Notes under the pieces: generated by a model
Told to the model about the DNA's origin: nothing
Database searches by the model: none
What the model saw: the letters and a program-made list of their open reading frames with translations, nothing else
In this document: one piece after another, positions 1-6,466 of the stretch
Numbering within the stretch: position 1 is the first letter of the stretch
Layout: the number at the start of each line of letters is the position of its first letter
Program-made: the position numbers and the translations under genes
Source: JAKSUT01 sp045616505
GTDB taxonomy: Bacteria; Cyanobacteriota; Vampirovibrionia; Gastranaerophilales; Gastranaerophilaceae
Direction of reading: 5' to 3'
Length of the DNA: 11,452 nucleotides
Assembly (NCBI GenBank): GCA_045616505.1
Contig: JAZLGV010000114.1
Span: forward strand, 1 to 11,452

Positions 1-789
1 GAAGTTTTAGGTCTTACAGAAGTTCCTCAAGCTGGTGATACTTTTGAAGTTGTTGGTAACGAAAAAGAAATGAAATCTATTGTAGATAAACGTAAAGAAC
101 GTGAACGTACAAATAGACTTGATGCTATGTTACCAGCTCACTTGAGAAAAGAATCTGCAAATGATTCTGATAAAAAACAATTAAATATGATTATCAAAGC
201 TAACACTCACGGTTCTGCTGAGGCAGTTGCTCAAGCGGTTGCCCAATTAGAATCAGATGAAATAGATACAAAAATTATTCACGTTGGTGTTGGTGATGTT
301 TCAGAAGCAGACGTTATGCTTGCATCTGCAAGTAGTGCCGTTATCTTGGGTTTTGGAGTTAGAGAAGACTCAAACGCAAGTGCAGCTGCTGAAAAAGAAG
401 GTGTTTTGATTAAAAATTATGAAATTATTTATCAAATACTTGAAGATTTAGAAAAGAAAATGCTTTCACTTCTTGAACCTGAAATTAAAGAGGTTGAACT
501 TGGTAAAGCTGAAGTTAGACAAGTGTTCACAATTGGAAAAACTACAAAAATCGGTGGTTGTTATGTTATCGAAGGTAAGATTTTCCGTGGTAAGAATGCA
601 AAAGTTGTTAGAGCTGGTGAAACTATCTTTGAAGGTCAAATTGACCAATTGAAACGTTTCAAAGACGATGTAAAAGAAGTTGCACAAGGTTTCGAATGTG
701 GTATTTCATTCTTCAAGTTTAACGATCTTCAAGAAGGTGATATTATTGAAGTTTCAACAACTGAAGAAGTTGCAAGAGAAGCATTATAA
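1..789 (+). CDS. infB: Translation initiation factor IF-2, C-terminal part (5' truncated)
   Basis: The frame is open from base 1, so the gene begins upstream of the window; 262 codons remain, ending in TAA. IF-2 is the GTPase that brings fMet-tRNA to the 30S subunit and promotes subunit joining. The visible part starts at the end of the domain II barrel (EVLGLTEVPQAGDTFEVV), followed by a charged linker. Next comes the Rossmann-like domain III (about residues 60-140, containing IIKANTHGSAEAVAQAV), then the connecting helix and the C2 beta-barrel that binds fMet-tRNA (about 167-255, with GQIDQLKRFKDDVKEV and GFECGI). The G domain is not in the window. It is the first gene of the infB-rbfA-truB order seen in many bacteria, and rbfA follows after 19 bp. 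Identity is secure. The ATG at base 70 is an internal Met, not the start. Confidence 0.98.
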   Translation, partial: EVLGLTEVPQAGDTFEVVGNEKEMKSIVDKRKERERTNRLDAMLPAHLRKESANDSDKKQLNMIIKANTHGSAEAVAQAVAQLESDEIDTKIIHVGVGDVSEADVMLASASSAVILGFGVREDSNASAAAEKEGVLIKNYEIIYQILEDLEKKMLSLLEPEIKEVELGKAEVRQVFTIGKTTKIGGCYVIEGKIFRGKNAKVVRAGETIFEGQIDQLKRFKDDVKEVAQGFECGISFFKFNDLQEGDIIEVSTTEEVAREAL

Positions 790-808
790 GTTTTAAAAGG
801 AAATTATC

Positions 809-1159
809 ATGACTTTAAGAAACGAAAGAGTTAGAAAGACTTTGATGAAGGAAATCGCTGATATTTTGCAAAAAGATATTAGAGATAAAAGGATTTCTGG
901 TGTTGTTTCTATTTTAGATGTAGAAGTTTCTCATGATAATTCTTTTGCAAAAGTTTATTATTCAGTTTTTGGTAATGATGAACAAAAAGAAAAAACAAAA
1001 GAGGCAATTGAACAACACACTCCTCAAATAAGATATGAAATAGGTAAAAGAGTGCGTTTGCGTTTAACTCCAGAACTAAGATTTATCTATGATGATTCTA
1101 TTGAAAGAGGAACTCGTGTTACTGAACTTATTAACAAGATTTCTCGTGGAGAAATATAG
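809..1159 (+). CDS. rbfA: 30S ribosome-binding factor RbfA
   Basis: The 116-aa product is a normal length for RbfA, a single KH-type domain protein that binds the 30S subunit during late maturation of the 5' end of 16S rRNA and aids cold adaptation in model bacteria. Family features visible are the N-terminal RNERVRKTLMKEIADIL helix, the ISGVVSILDVEVSHD strand region and the C-terminal signature RLRLTPELRFIYDDSIERG. The ATG is preceded by an AAAAGGA-type ribosome binding site about 8 bp upstream. It lies 19 bp after infB and 5 bp before truB, so it is almost certainly co-transcribed. Nothing is unusual apart from AT-rich codon use shared with its neighbours. Confidence 0.96.
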   Translation: MTLRNERVRKTLMKEIADILQKDIRDKRISGVVSILDVEVSHDNSFAKVYYSVFGNDEQKEKTKEAIEQHTPQIRYEIGKRVRLRLTPELRFIYDDSIERGTRVTELINKISRGEI

Positions 1160-1164
1160 TTTTT

Positions 1165-2019
1165 ATGTTCGGTTTTTTAAATGTTGATAAGCCTGTTGGA
1201 ATTACATCTCATGATGTCGTTTCAAAGCTTCGTCGTGTTTTAAAAATAAAACAAATTGGTCATACAGGGACTTTAGATCCTTTTGCAAGTGGAGTTTTGC
1301 CTATCGCAATCGGTAAGGCTACAAGGTTGATTGAATATTTATCTGATGATAAGGCTTATATTGCAACTGTAAAATTTGGTGTTGAAACAGATACTTATGA
1401 TATAGAAGGGCAAGTTTTATTTACTTCGGATAAAAAAGTTTTGGAAGATGAAATAAAAAATGCTTTGAAATTTTTTGAAGGTGAAATTGAACAAATTCCT
1501 CCAATTTATTCTGCGATAAAAGTCAAAGGTAAAAAATTGTATGAATATGCAAGAGCTGGCGAAGAAGTAAAATTAGAGCCAAGAAAAGTGGTTATTAATA
1601 AAATTGAATTAAAAAATTTTGATTTTGAAAATCAAGTTGCTCAGGTTTATGTTGAATGTTCAAAAGGTACGTATATCCGTTCAATTGCTCATGATTTAGG
1701 AGAAAAACTTTCTTGTGGCGGTCATTTAACAGAATTAAAAAGAGTAAAAGCAGGTAAGTTTTTTATAGAAAATTCTATTGCATTAGATGATATAACATTA
1801 GAAAATGCAGAAAATTTTTTGATAAATCCAAATGATGTAATTGAACTTTTTAAAATGGATTTGAGCGAAGAAGAAAATATAAAAATTTCTCATGGTCAAT
1901 TTTTGCGAAACAGAACTTCTTTAAAAGAAGATGAAAATTTGATTTTATTATATAATGGAAACATTAAATCTATTGCTTGTATATCAGGTGATAAAATAAA
2001 AGTTAAGAAAGTGTTTTAG
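1165..2019 (+). CDS. truB: tRNA pseudouridine(55) synthase TruB
   Basis: TruB converts U55 of the tRNA T-loop to pseudouridine and also acts as a tRNA chaperone. The 284-aa product starts with the family's MFGFLNVDKPVGITSHDVV. The catalytic motif GHTGTLDPFASGVLP follows, with the nucleophile at Asp38. Further TruB blocks are visible: the PPIYSAIKVKGKKLYEYAR region and CSKGTYIRSIAHDLGEKL. The last roughly 65 residues form a short PUA-like C-terminal region. The ATG lies 5 bp after the rbfA stop. The nearest Shine-Dalgarno-like GGAG is inside the end of rbfA with a long spacer (about 13 bp), so translation may depend on coupling to rbfA. Length and motifs are intact. Confidence 0.97.
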   Translation: MFGFLNVDKPVGITSHDVVSKLRRVLKIKQIGHTGTLDPFASGVLPIAIGKATRLIEYLSDDKAYIATVKFGVETDTYDIEGQVLFTSDKKVLEDEIKNALKFFEGEIEQIPPIYSAIKVKGKKLYEYARAGEEVKLEPRKVVINKIELKNFDFENQVAQVYVECSKGTYIRSIAHDLGEKLSCGGHLTELKRVKAGKFFIENSIALDDITLENAENFLINPNDVIELFKMDLSEEENIKISHGQFLRNRTSLKEDENLILLYNGNIKSIACISGDKIKVKKVF

Positions 2020-2021
2020 TT

Positions 2022-2891
2022 ATGAAAAAATTTTTAAGTATTATATTTTTGGTATTTTTGCTTGTTCAAGCTCAAGCAAACGCTGAAGATTGTTATTCAA
2101 AATATTGTCCAGTCGCACCTTATCCAGTTTCATCAAATGGTGTTCAAAATCTTCAAAAATATACAGGAATAAATTTTATTTCTCGTCATATTGCTCAAAG
2201 CATTATTAAAAGCCAATTGAAGAAAGAAACAAAAGGTAAATATAAAGTTAATATGGCTCTTTATGGTACAAAAGATTTGATGAATGGTAAATTTAAATCT
2301 TTGCATTTTGTGGGTACTGGATTGAATGCAGATGGTATTTATATTTCAAAATTAGAAGCAAAAACTTTATGTGATTTTAATTCAGTTGAATTGAATAAAA
2401 ATACATTAAAATTCAGAGAAAATATGGCTATGAGTTTTAATATGGAAATCACAAGTGAAGATTTACAAAAAACTGTAAAATCAAGTGGCTATATTGATAT
2501 GTTGAATAAAATTAATTTATCAAGTTTTGGGATAACTTTTTTCAAGTTAAGTTCTGCTAATGTATATATACAAAATAGCAAAATTTATTTTGTTGTAAAT
2601 GTTACAACTCCGCTATCATCAAGAGCAATTCCAATTAAATTGTCATCAGATGTAAAAGTTTCTGATGGTAAAATTGTTTTGACTCAAGTTGATTTTGCAA
2701 ATAGAATTAAAATAATTGATTTGAATGAATTAACAACTTTGTTAAACTATTTAAATCCTTTGACTTTTACAACAAATATATTAGATAATAAAACATCAAA
2801 GATTAAAATTGATTCTGTAAATATTGTTGGTACAAAAATATGTATTGATGGATATATTTATATTCCAAAAAATACGGTAACAAAAGGATAG
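2022..2891 (+). CDS. Secreted DUF2993/LmeA-like phospholipid-binding protein (putative)
   Basis: The 289-aa product has a classic signal peptide: MKK, a hydrophobic core (about residues 4-15), then AQANA with predicted cleavage after Ala21. The mature part resembles the DUF2993 (LmeA-like) pattern: an N-terminal helix (SRHIAQSIIKSQLKKE), repeated beta-strands, a GTGLNADGIYISKLEAKTLC block and an ITSEDLQKTVKSSGYI helix, ending in further strands. DUF2993 proteins are known from Cyanobacteria and Actinobacteria, and mycobacterial LmeA binds phospholipids outside the cytoplasmic membrane. That role here is inferred only from family resemblance. Four cysteines lie in the mature protein. The ATG is 2 bp after the truB stop with only a weak A-rich ribosome site, suggesting translational coupling. 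The family call is from pattern recognition and needs a profile search. Confidence 0.65.
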   Translation: MKKFLSIIFLVFLLVQAQANAEDCYSKYCPVAPYPVSSNGVQNLQKYTGINFISRHIAQSIIKSQLKKETKGKYKVNMALYGTKDLMNGKFKSLHFVGTGLNADGIYISKLEAKTLCDFNSVELNKNTLKFRENMAMSFNMEITSEDLQKTVKSSGYIDMLNKINLSSFGITFFKLSSANVYIQNSKIYFVVNVTTPLSSRAIPIKLSSDVKVSDGKIVLTQVDFANRIKIIDLNELTTLLNYLNPLTFTTNILDNKTSKIKIDSVNIVGTKICIDGYIYIPKNTVTKG

Positions 2892-2894
2892 ACT

Positions 2895-3509
2895 ATGAAT
2901 AATTGGCAAAAATTTGGATTAGGCAGCTTAATAGTTTTAACTCTTGGTTATATAAAAATGGCATATTTCCCAAGTTTTAGTTTTGTGCATAGTAATATGA
3001 TTCCTTCTATATCAAAGGATACAGAAGTAGAAGAAAAAACTTCGGAAGAAGAAAAGATAGAAGAAGTTGAAAAGAAACCTCAAAAAGAGGCAGTATTGGT
3101 TTATTTTATCGGACAAAATAAAAATCAAGAAGAAGTATATAAAATTGTAAAAAGAGAATACGAACCAAGTGAAACAACTTCAAAGGTTAAATTTGCAGTA
3201 AAGAATTTGTTGAGAGGTCCAAATATTTCTGAACAAAAAAGTGGTATCTATTCAGAAATTCCTCATAGTACAAAATTGATTTCTATTGAAGAAACACCTA
3301 CAAAGGTTGTCATAAATCTAAGTTCAGATTTTGAACAAGGTGGTGGAACTGACGGACTTTATAAACGTTTGTATCAATTAATAAAAACAGTGAACAAAAA
3401 TACAAATCTTGATGTATATTTGAAAATAAACGGAAGAATAGCAGAAGTAATTGGTGGTGAAGGTATAATGATTACTCAACCATTAAATGCAAAGTCTTTA
3501 GGTGAATAA
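2895..3509 (+). CDS. Membrane-anchored GerMN-domain protein
   Basis: The 204-aa product has an N-terminal membrane segment (about residues 7-25) that lacks a clear cleavage site. A very acidic Glu/Lys-rich linker follows (about 38-66), then a GerMN domain (about 67-198). GerMN hallmarks are visible: the VLVYFIG strand, the AVKNLLRGPNISEQKSGIYS helix/turn, IPHSTKLISI, TKVVINLSSDFEQGGG and a C-terminal GIMITQPL. GerMN was named from the Bacillus spore germination/sporulation protein GerM but also occurs in non-sporulating bacteria, including Cyanobacteria, so the gene does not imply sporulation. It starts 3 bp after the DUF2993-like gene with an AAAAGGA site at 2882-2888, and its stop overlaps the next start (TAATG). 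An extracytoplasmic envelope role alongside its neighbour is inferred; the molecular function is unknown. Confidence 0.8.
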   Translation: MNNWQKFGLGSLIVLTLGYIKMAYFPSFSFVHSNMIPSISKDTEVEEKTSEEEKIEEVEKKPQKEAVLVYFIGQNKNQEEVYKIVKREYEPSETTSKVKFAVKNLLRGPNISEQKSGIYSEIPHSTKLISIEETPTKVVINLSSDFEQGGGTDGLYKRLYQLIKTVNKNTNLDVYLKINGRIAEVIGGEGIMITQPLNAKSLGE

Positions 3510-3790
3510 TGGAAAAAGATATAGAATATTATTTGAATTTAGATTGGACTTTAATCGAAGGTGAAGATTTGGATTTTAATGGAAATCCTTATCATTATAT
3601 TGAAATAAAAGAAATTCCTTCTTTTGCATTTTGTGCAAAAACAGCAGAAAAAGCTCGTGAAAATTATAAAAAGCAATTAAGATTATCTTTGATGTTGATG
3701 TTAGAAGACGGAGAAGAGATTATAGAACCTGGTGAGGACGATGACAATGATATAGATTGGGAAAGTGCTTGTCCAGGCGGAGATGACTAG
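3509..3790 (+). CDS. Small acidic HicB-like domain protein
   Basis: The 93-aa acidic product resembles the HicB antitoxin-like fold. An N-terminal strand (YYLNLDWTLIEG) leads to a strand and turn like HicB's 'elPgc' (YHYIEIKEIPSFAFCAKT), then a helix with the family's T-x-EKA pattern (TAEKARENYKKQLRLSLM). The block ends LEDGEEIIEPGE, matching HicB's 'edG..ip.P'. The last roughly 20 residues are Asp/Glu-rich. No HicA-like toxin (a roughly 60-80 aa basic dsRBD-fold protein) lies next to it, and it has no obvious DNA-binding domain, so calling it an antitoxin would be unjustified. Its ATG overlaps the GerMN stop by one base (TAATG), indicating translational coupling inside a housekeeping operon. 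Confidence 0.55.
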   Translation: MEKDIEYYLNLDWTLIEGEDLDFNGNPYHYIEIKEIPSFAFCAKTAEKARENYKKQLRLSLMLMLEDGEEIIEPGEDDDNDIDWESACPGGDD

Positions 3791-3798
3791 ATAGATTT

Positions 3799-3805
3799 AG
3801 GGGAG
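3799..3805 (+). promoter_or_regulatory. Strong Shine-Dalgarno that fixes the thyX start
   Basis: AGGGGAG is the best ribosome binding site in the left operon. It ends 5 bp before the ATG at 3811. An in-frame GTG at 3805 overlaps this site and cannot use it, so ATG 3811 is the better thyX start. Confidence 0.8.
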
Positions 3806-3810
3806 TGTAT

Positions 3811-4518
3811 ATGGAAAAGAATAATTTGCCAATAGTAAATTTAATTTCAAAACCTGATAATATGTTGAAAACAGTTTATACTGCTTGCAGAACTTGTTAT
3901 AGTGCAGATTATCCTATCAATATTTATGAAAGCACTGACGATGAAGAAAAAATGTTGAAATTAATAAGTAGGGTTATTTCTTCTGGTCATTATTCAACTA
4001 TTGAACATATACAAATCAGTTTTGCTATTGCAAATGTTTCTCGTGCTTGTACTCACCAATTAGTAAGACACAGACACATGTCTTTTTCTCAAAAATCTCA
4101 AAGATATGTTAAAGAAAAAGGTCAATTTGATTTTATAATTCCTCCTACAATTGAAAAAAATGAAGAATTGAAAAAGAAATTTGTAGATTTTATGGGTGAA
4201 ATTTCTCAAAAATATCTTGAATTTACAGAAGCAGGAATTCCAGCAGAAGATGCAAGAGCCGTTTTGCCAAATGCAACAGCTTCTTCAATGGTTGCAAGTC
4301 TAAATCTTCGTGAAATGATTCACCTTGCAAATTTAAGATTATGCACAAGAGCGCAATTTGAAATAAGAATGTTAGTAAAAGCTATGTGTGATGAATTAAT
4401 TAAAGCAGAACCATGGTTGAAAGATTATCTTGTTCCAAAATGTGAAAGTTTAGGTTTTTGTGACGAAGATAAATCTTGCGGAAGAAAACAAACAAAAGCA
4501 GAATTGTTGAATAAATAA
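3811..4518 (+). CDS. thyX: Flavin-dependent thymidylate synthase ThyX
   Basis: ThyX makes dTMP from dUMP using methylene-tetrahydrofolate, with FAD and NADPH providing the reducing power. The 235-aa product carries the ThyX signature RHRx7S at residues 86-96 (RHRHMSFSQKS, followed by QRY). Upstream it has GHYSTIEH (59-66). Downstream it has LPNATASSMVASLN and HLANLRLCTRAQFEIR, the usual substrate/FAD-binding blocks. Length is typical. Cys-rich ends (for example CESLGFCDEDKSCG) are common in ThyX. It lies 20 bp after the HicB-like gene and is apparently the last gene of the operon. The next gene (dedA) is convergent, with 41 bp between stops. Presence of ThyX suggests that the organism may lack classical ThyA, but that cannot be seen here. 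Confidence 0.97.
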   Translation: MEKNNLPIVNLISKPDNMLKTVYTACRTCYSADYPINIYESTDDEEKMLKLISRVISSGHYSTIEHIQISFAIANVSRACTHQLVRHRHMSFSQKSQRYVKEKGQFDFIIPPTIEKNEELKKKFVDFMGEISQKYLEFTEAGIPAEDARAVLPNATASSMVASLNLREMIHLANLRLCTRAQFEIRMLVKAMCDELIKAEPWLKDYLVPKCESLGFCDEDKSCGRKQTKAELLNK

Positions 4519-4559
4519 TTTATTATTCAAACATATTTTTATATTGTTATCACAAAATT

Positions 4560-5180
4560 TTAATCTTCTTTTAGGTTTTTGAAGTGGTGTTTTAGGTATA
4601 GTGCAAACAAAACTACACAAGCAACAATAACTACTGCATCAAATTTGTGCAAATAATGTTTTAAAATTTCTGTATGTTGTCCTAGTTTTATTCCAACATA
4701 TACAAGTGGATAACTCCAAATTAGTGAACCTAAAAATGTGTATAAAGTAAACTGCCAAATGTTTGCTTTTAAAATTCCTGCAGGAAGTGAGATAAATGTT
4801 CTTACAACAGGCAACATACGGCAAATAAAGAAAGAAAGATTACCGTATTTTTCTTGCCATTTATCAGCCATTTCTAAATCTTTTTTTGATACGAAAAACC
4901 ATTTTCCATATTTTTCAATGAAAGGTCGTCCGCCAAAATATCCGATGTAATATGATGGAATTGACCCGATAATACAACCGATAGCACCAAATATAGCAGC
5001 TTCGTGGATAGAAAATTCCCCTTTGCTTACTAAGTATCCTGCAAAAGGTAAAATGGCTTCTGACGGAAGTGGTATATTACAAGATTCTATTGCCATCAAA
5101 AGAGCTACCCCAAAAGGTCCAAGTGCTGATACTATATTTTCTATAAACGCAATAATTGGTGCTAATATTTGGTCTAACAT
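4560..5180 (-). CDS. DedA-family (SNARE-associated/VTT domain) membrane protein
   Basis: The 206-aa polytopic membrane protein belongs to the DedA family, whose members are implicated in membrane lipid flipping, envelope homeostasis and proton-dependent resistance. Visible family features are ESCNIPLPSEAILPFAGYL (residues 32-50, acidic Glu32 and Glu41), the GxxxG-type segment IGSIPSYYIGYFGGR, and the conserved FICRMLPVVRTFISLPAG block (R121xxP124xxR127T). Hydrophobic helices continue to about residue 199. I chose the ATG at 5180 over an in-frame ATG at 5246. The upstream one lies inside the promoter/inverted repeat, has no ribosome site, and adds 22 hydrophilic residues outside the family. 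The gene is convergent with thyX and divergent from dgt. The specific substrate is unknown. Confidence 0.9.
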   Translation of the reverse strand: MLDQILAPIIAFIENIVSALGPFGVALLMAIESCNIPLPSEAILPFAGYLVSKGEFSIHEAAIFGAIGCIIGSIPSYYIGYFGGRPFIEKYGKWFFVSKKDLEMADKWQEKYGNLSFFICRMLPVVRTFISLPAGILKANIWQFTLYTFLGSLIWSYPLVYVGIKLGQHTEILKHYLHKFDAVVIVACVVLFALYLKHHFKNLKED

Positions 5181-5222
5181 TTTCTTTTTTCTTTCTTTTT
5201 CTTCTATTTTTCCACTAAATCG

Positions 5223-5254
5223 ATTATACAATAAATATAATTCCATTGTATAAT
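5223..5254. promoter_or_regulatory. Symmetric divergent promoter (dedA / dgt) built on a perfect 10-bp inverted repeat
   Basis: ATTATACAAT (5223-5232) and ATTGTATAAT (5245-5254) are perfect inverted repeats with a 12-bp AT-rich spacer. Each arm contains a consensus -10 (TATAAT) on one strand and a -35-like TATACA on the other, giving 18-bp spacing in both directions. The plus-strand -10 (5249-5254) would start dgt mRNA near 5261, ahead of an AAAAGGG site and ATG 5287. The minus-strand -10 (5228-5223) would start dedA mRNA near 5216, ahead of ATG 5180. The repeat could also be an operator. Promoter use is predicted from sequence only. Confidence 0.6.
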
Positions 5255-5286
5255 TATCTTGATTTTTAGGTTAAAAGGGTTTAATA

Positions 5287-6315
5287 ATGTCAGAAAAAGA
5301 TACAATTAAATATAAATTAGAGCAAAGAGAGATTGATAATTTATCAGAATTTGCTTGTAAAAGTAGATTTACAAAAGGTAGAAAAACACCTGTTGCAAAC
5401 TGCGATATTAGAACAGAATTTCAACGTGATAGAGATAGAATTATTCATTCAAAAGCTTTTAGAAGATTGAAACATAAAACACAAGTGTTTTTATCACCTT
5501 ATGATGACCATTTTAGAACCCGTTTAACACATACTTTGGAAGTTTCTCAAATCGCAAGAACTTTATCAAGAGCATTGGATTTGAATGAAGATTTGACAGA
5601 AGCAATTTGTTTAGGACACGATTTGGGTCACACTCCTTTTGGACATTGTGGCGAAGGTGTGTTGAACGAATTAATGGATAATGGGTTTAAACATAATGAA
5701 CAAAGTGTGAGAGTGGTTGAAGTTTTGGAAAACTTAAACCTTTGCAAAGAAACAGTTGATGGTATTTTAACTCATTCTTGGGGTTTAAAACCGATTACTT
5801 TAGAAGGTCAAGTTGTTCAACTTGCCGACAAAATTGCATATATAAACCACGACATTGATGATTCTATAAGAGCAGAAATTATCGCAGAAGAAGATTTGCC
5901 AAAAGAGTGTATAAAATATTTTTCTTCTAATAAAAACAAACGTTTAACTAAAATGATTACTGAAATTATAAATAATTCGATTGGAAAAGATAAAGTTTCA
6001 ATGTCAGAAGAAGCGTGGGGTTATACAACAGAATTGAGAACTTGGATGTTCCAAAATGTTTATGTTGATTCTCCTGCAAAATTGGAAGAAGGAAAAGCAA
6101 GAAATATTGTAAAAGCCTTGTTTGATTTTTATGTAGAATTGCTTTTAAAAAATTGTGATGAAAAACAAGCAAAAAGAGCCGTATGCGATTATATTTCAGG
6201 CATGACTGATCAGTATGCTATTCAAAAATATACTCAACATTTTGTGCCAACTCCAATGATTACAAAAACGTCTGATGCGTATTTGTATAAATTGATAAGC
6301 ACTGCAAATGATTAG
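5287..6315 (+). CDS. dgt: dGTPase-family HD-domain deoxynucleoside triphosphohydrolase
   Basis: The 342-aa HD-superfamily enzyme resembles dGTP triphosphohydrolases, which cleave dNTPs to nucleoside plus tripolyphosphate. The metal-binding HD residues are present and in order: His82 (RLTHTLEV), His111-Asp112 (GHDLGHTPFGH) and Asp181 (QLADKIAYINHDIDD). The N-terminal signature FQRDRDRIIHSKAFRRLKHK and the HNEQSVRVVEVLE block also match. The length fits the shorter dGTPase-like branch rather than the roughly 500-aa E. coli Dgt, so substrate preference (dGTP versus broad dNTP) is uncertain. AAAAGGG at 5273-5279 lies 7 bp before the ATG. The stop lies 3 bp from the stop of a convergent small ORF, with no terminator visible. 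Like thyX, it affects deoxynucleotide pools. Confidence 0.92.
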   Translation: MSEKDTIKYKLEQREIDNLSEFACKSRFTKGRKTPVANCDIRTEFQRDRDRIIHSKAFRRLKHKTQVFLSPYDDHFRTRLTHTLEVSQIARTLSRALDLNEDLTEAICLGHDLGHTPFGHCGEGVLNELMDNGFKHNEQSVRVVEVLENLNLCKETVDGILTHSWGLKPITLEGQVVQLADKIAYINHDIDDSIRAEIIAEEDLPKECIKYFSSNKNKRLTKMITEIINNSIGKDKVSMSEEAWGYTTELRTWMFQNVYVDSPAKLEEGKARNIVKALFDFYVELLLKNCDEKQAKRAVCDYISGMTDQYAIQKYTQHFVPTPMITKTSDAYLYKLISTAND

Positions 6316-6318
6316 TTT

Positions 6319-6462
6319 CTATCTGTTAAAATTTTCAGGGTGATTAGATTGAGAAAGAATAATCTCTTGATATTCGTTCTTATCTATGTTTACACCCATA
6401 TTTTTGGTGCTGATAGTAAATTTTTTCTTTTTGTTTTTTTGTGGTTTGTTTTTGTTTTCCAT
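6319..6462 (-). CDS. Probable 47-aa Lys/Asn-rich small protein, unrecognised
   Basis: A short ORF begins with ATG only 4 bp after the stop of the upstream minus-strand gene and ends in TAG. The 47-residue product has a very basic start (MENKNKPQKNKKKKF) followed by a mixed hydrophilic tail containing NMGVNIDKNEYQEIIL. There is no membrane segment, signal peptide or motif I recognise. The ribosome site is weak (AAAAAAGA), so translation would depend on coupling to the upstream gene. It fills what would otherwise be a 150-bp gap up to dgt, and its stop is 3 bp from dgt's stop. Support is positional only. It may be a chance ORF, although the tight spacing favours a real one. Confidence 0.5.
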   Translation of the reverse strand: MENKNKPQKNKKKKFTISTKNMGVNIDKNEYQEIILSQSNHPENFNR

Positions 6463-6466
6463 AGTC

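Noticed and set aside
466..687. Minus-strand 73-codon ORF inside infB
   Set aside because: It is antisense to a clearly conserved IF-2 C2 domain and its product is low-complexity Phe/Asn-rich.
3509..3790. Toxin-antitoxin module
   Set aside because: Only a HicB-like domain is present; no HicA-type toxin is adjacent on either strand.
3805..3810. GTG start for thyX adding two residues
   Set aside because: It overlaps the AGGGGAG ribosome site, which is spaced correctly for ATG 3811.
4529..4548. Possible terminator between thyX and dedA
   Set aside because: It is only a 7-bp bulged A/T stem with a T loop in an almost pure A/T gap, so indistinguishable from chance.
5181..5246. N-terminal extension of DedA from ATG 5246
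   Set aside because: It lies within the predicted promoter, has no ribosome site, and adds a charged stretch outside the family core.
5023..5253. Plus-strand 76-codon ORF opposite dedA
   Set aside because: It is a shadow of the DedA coding sequence, which has strong family motifs on the minus strand.
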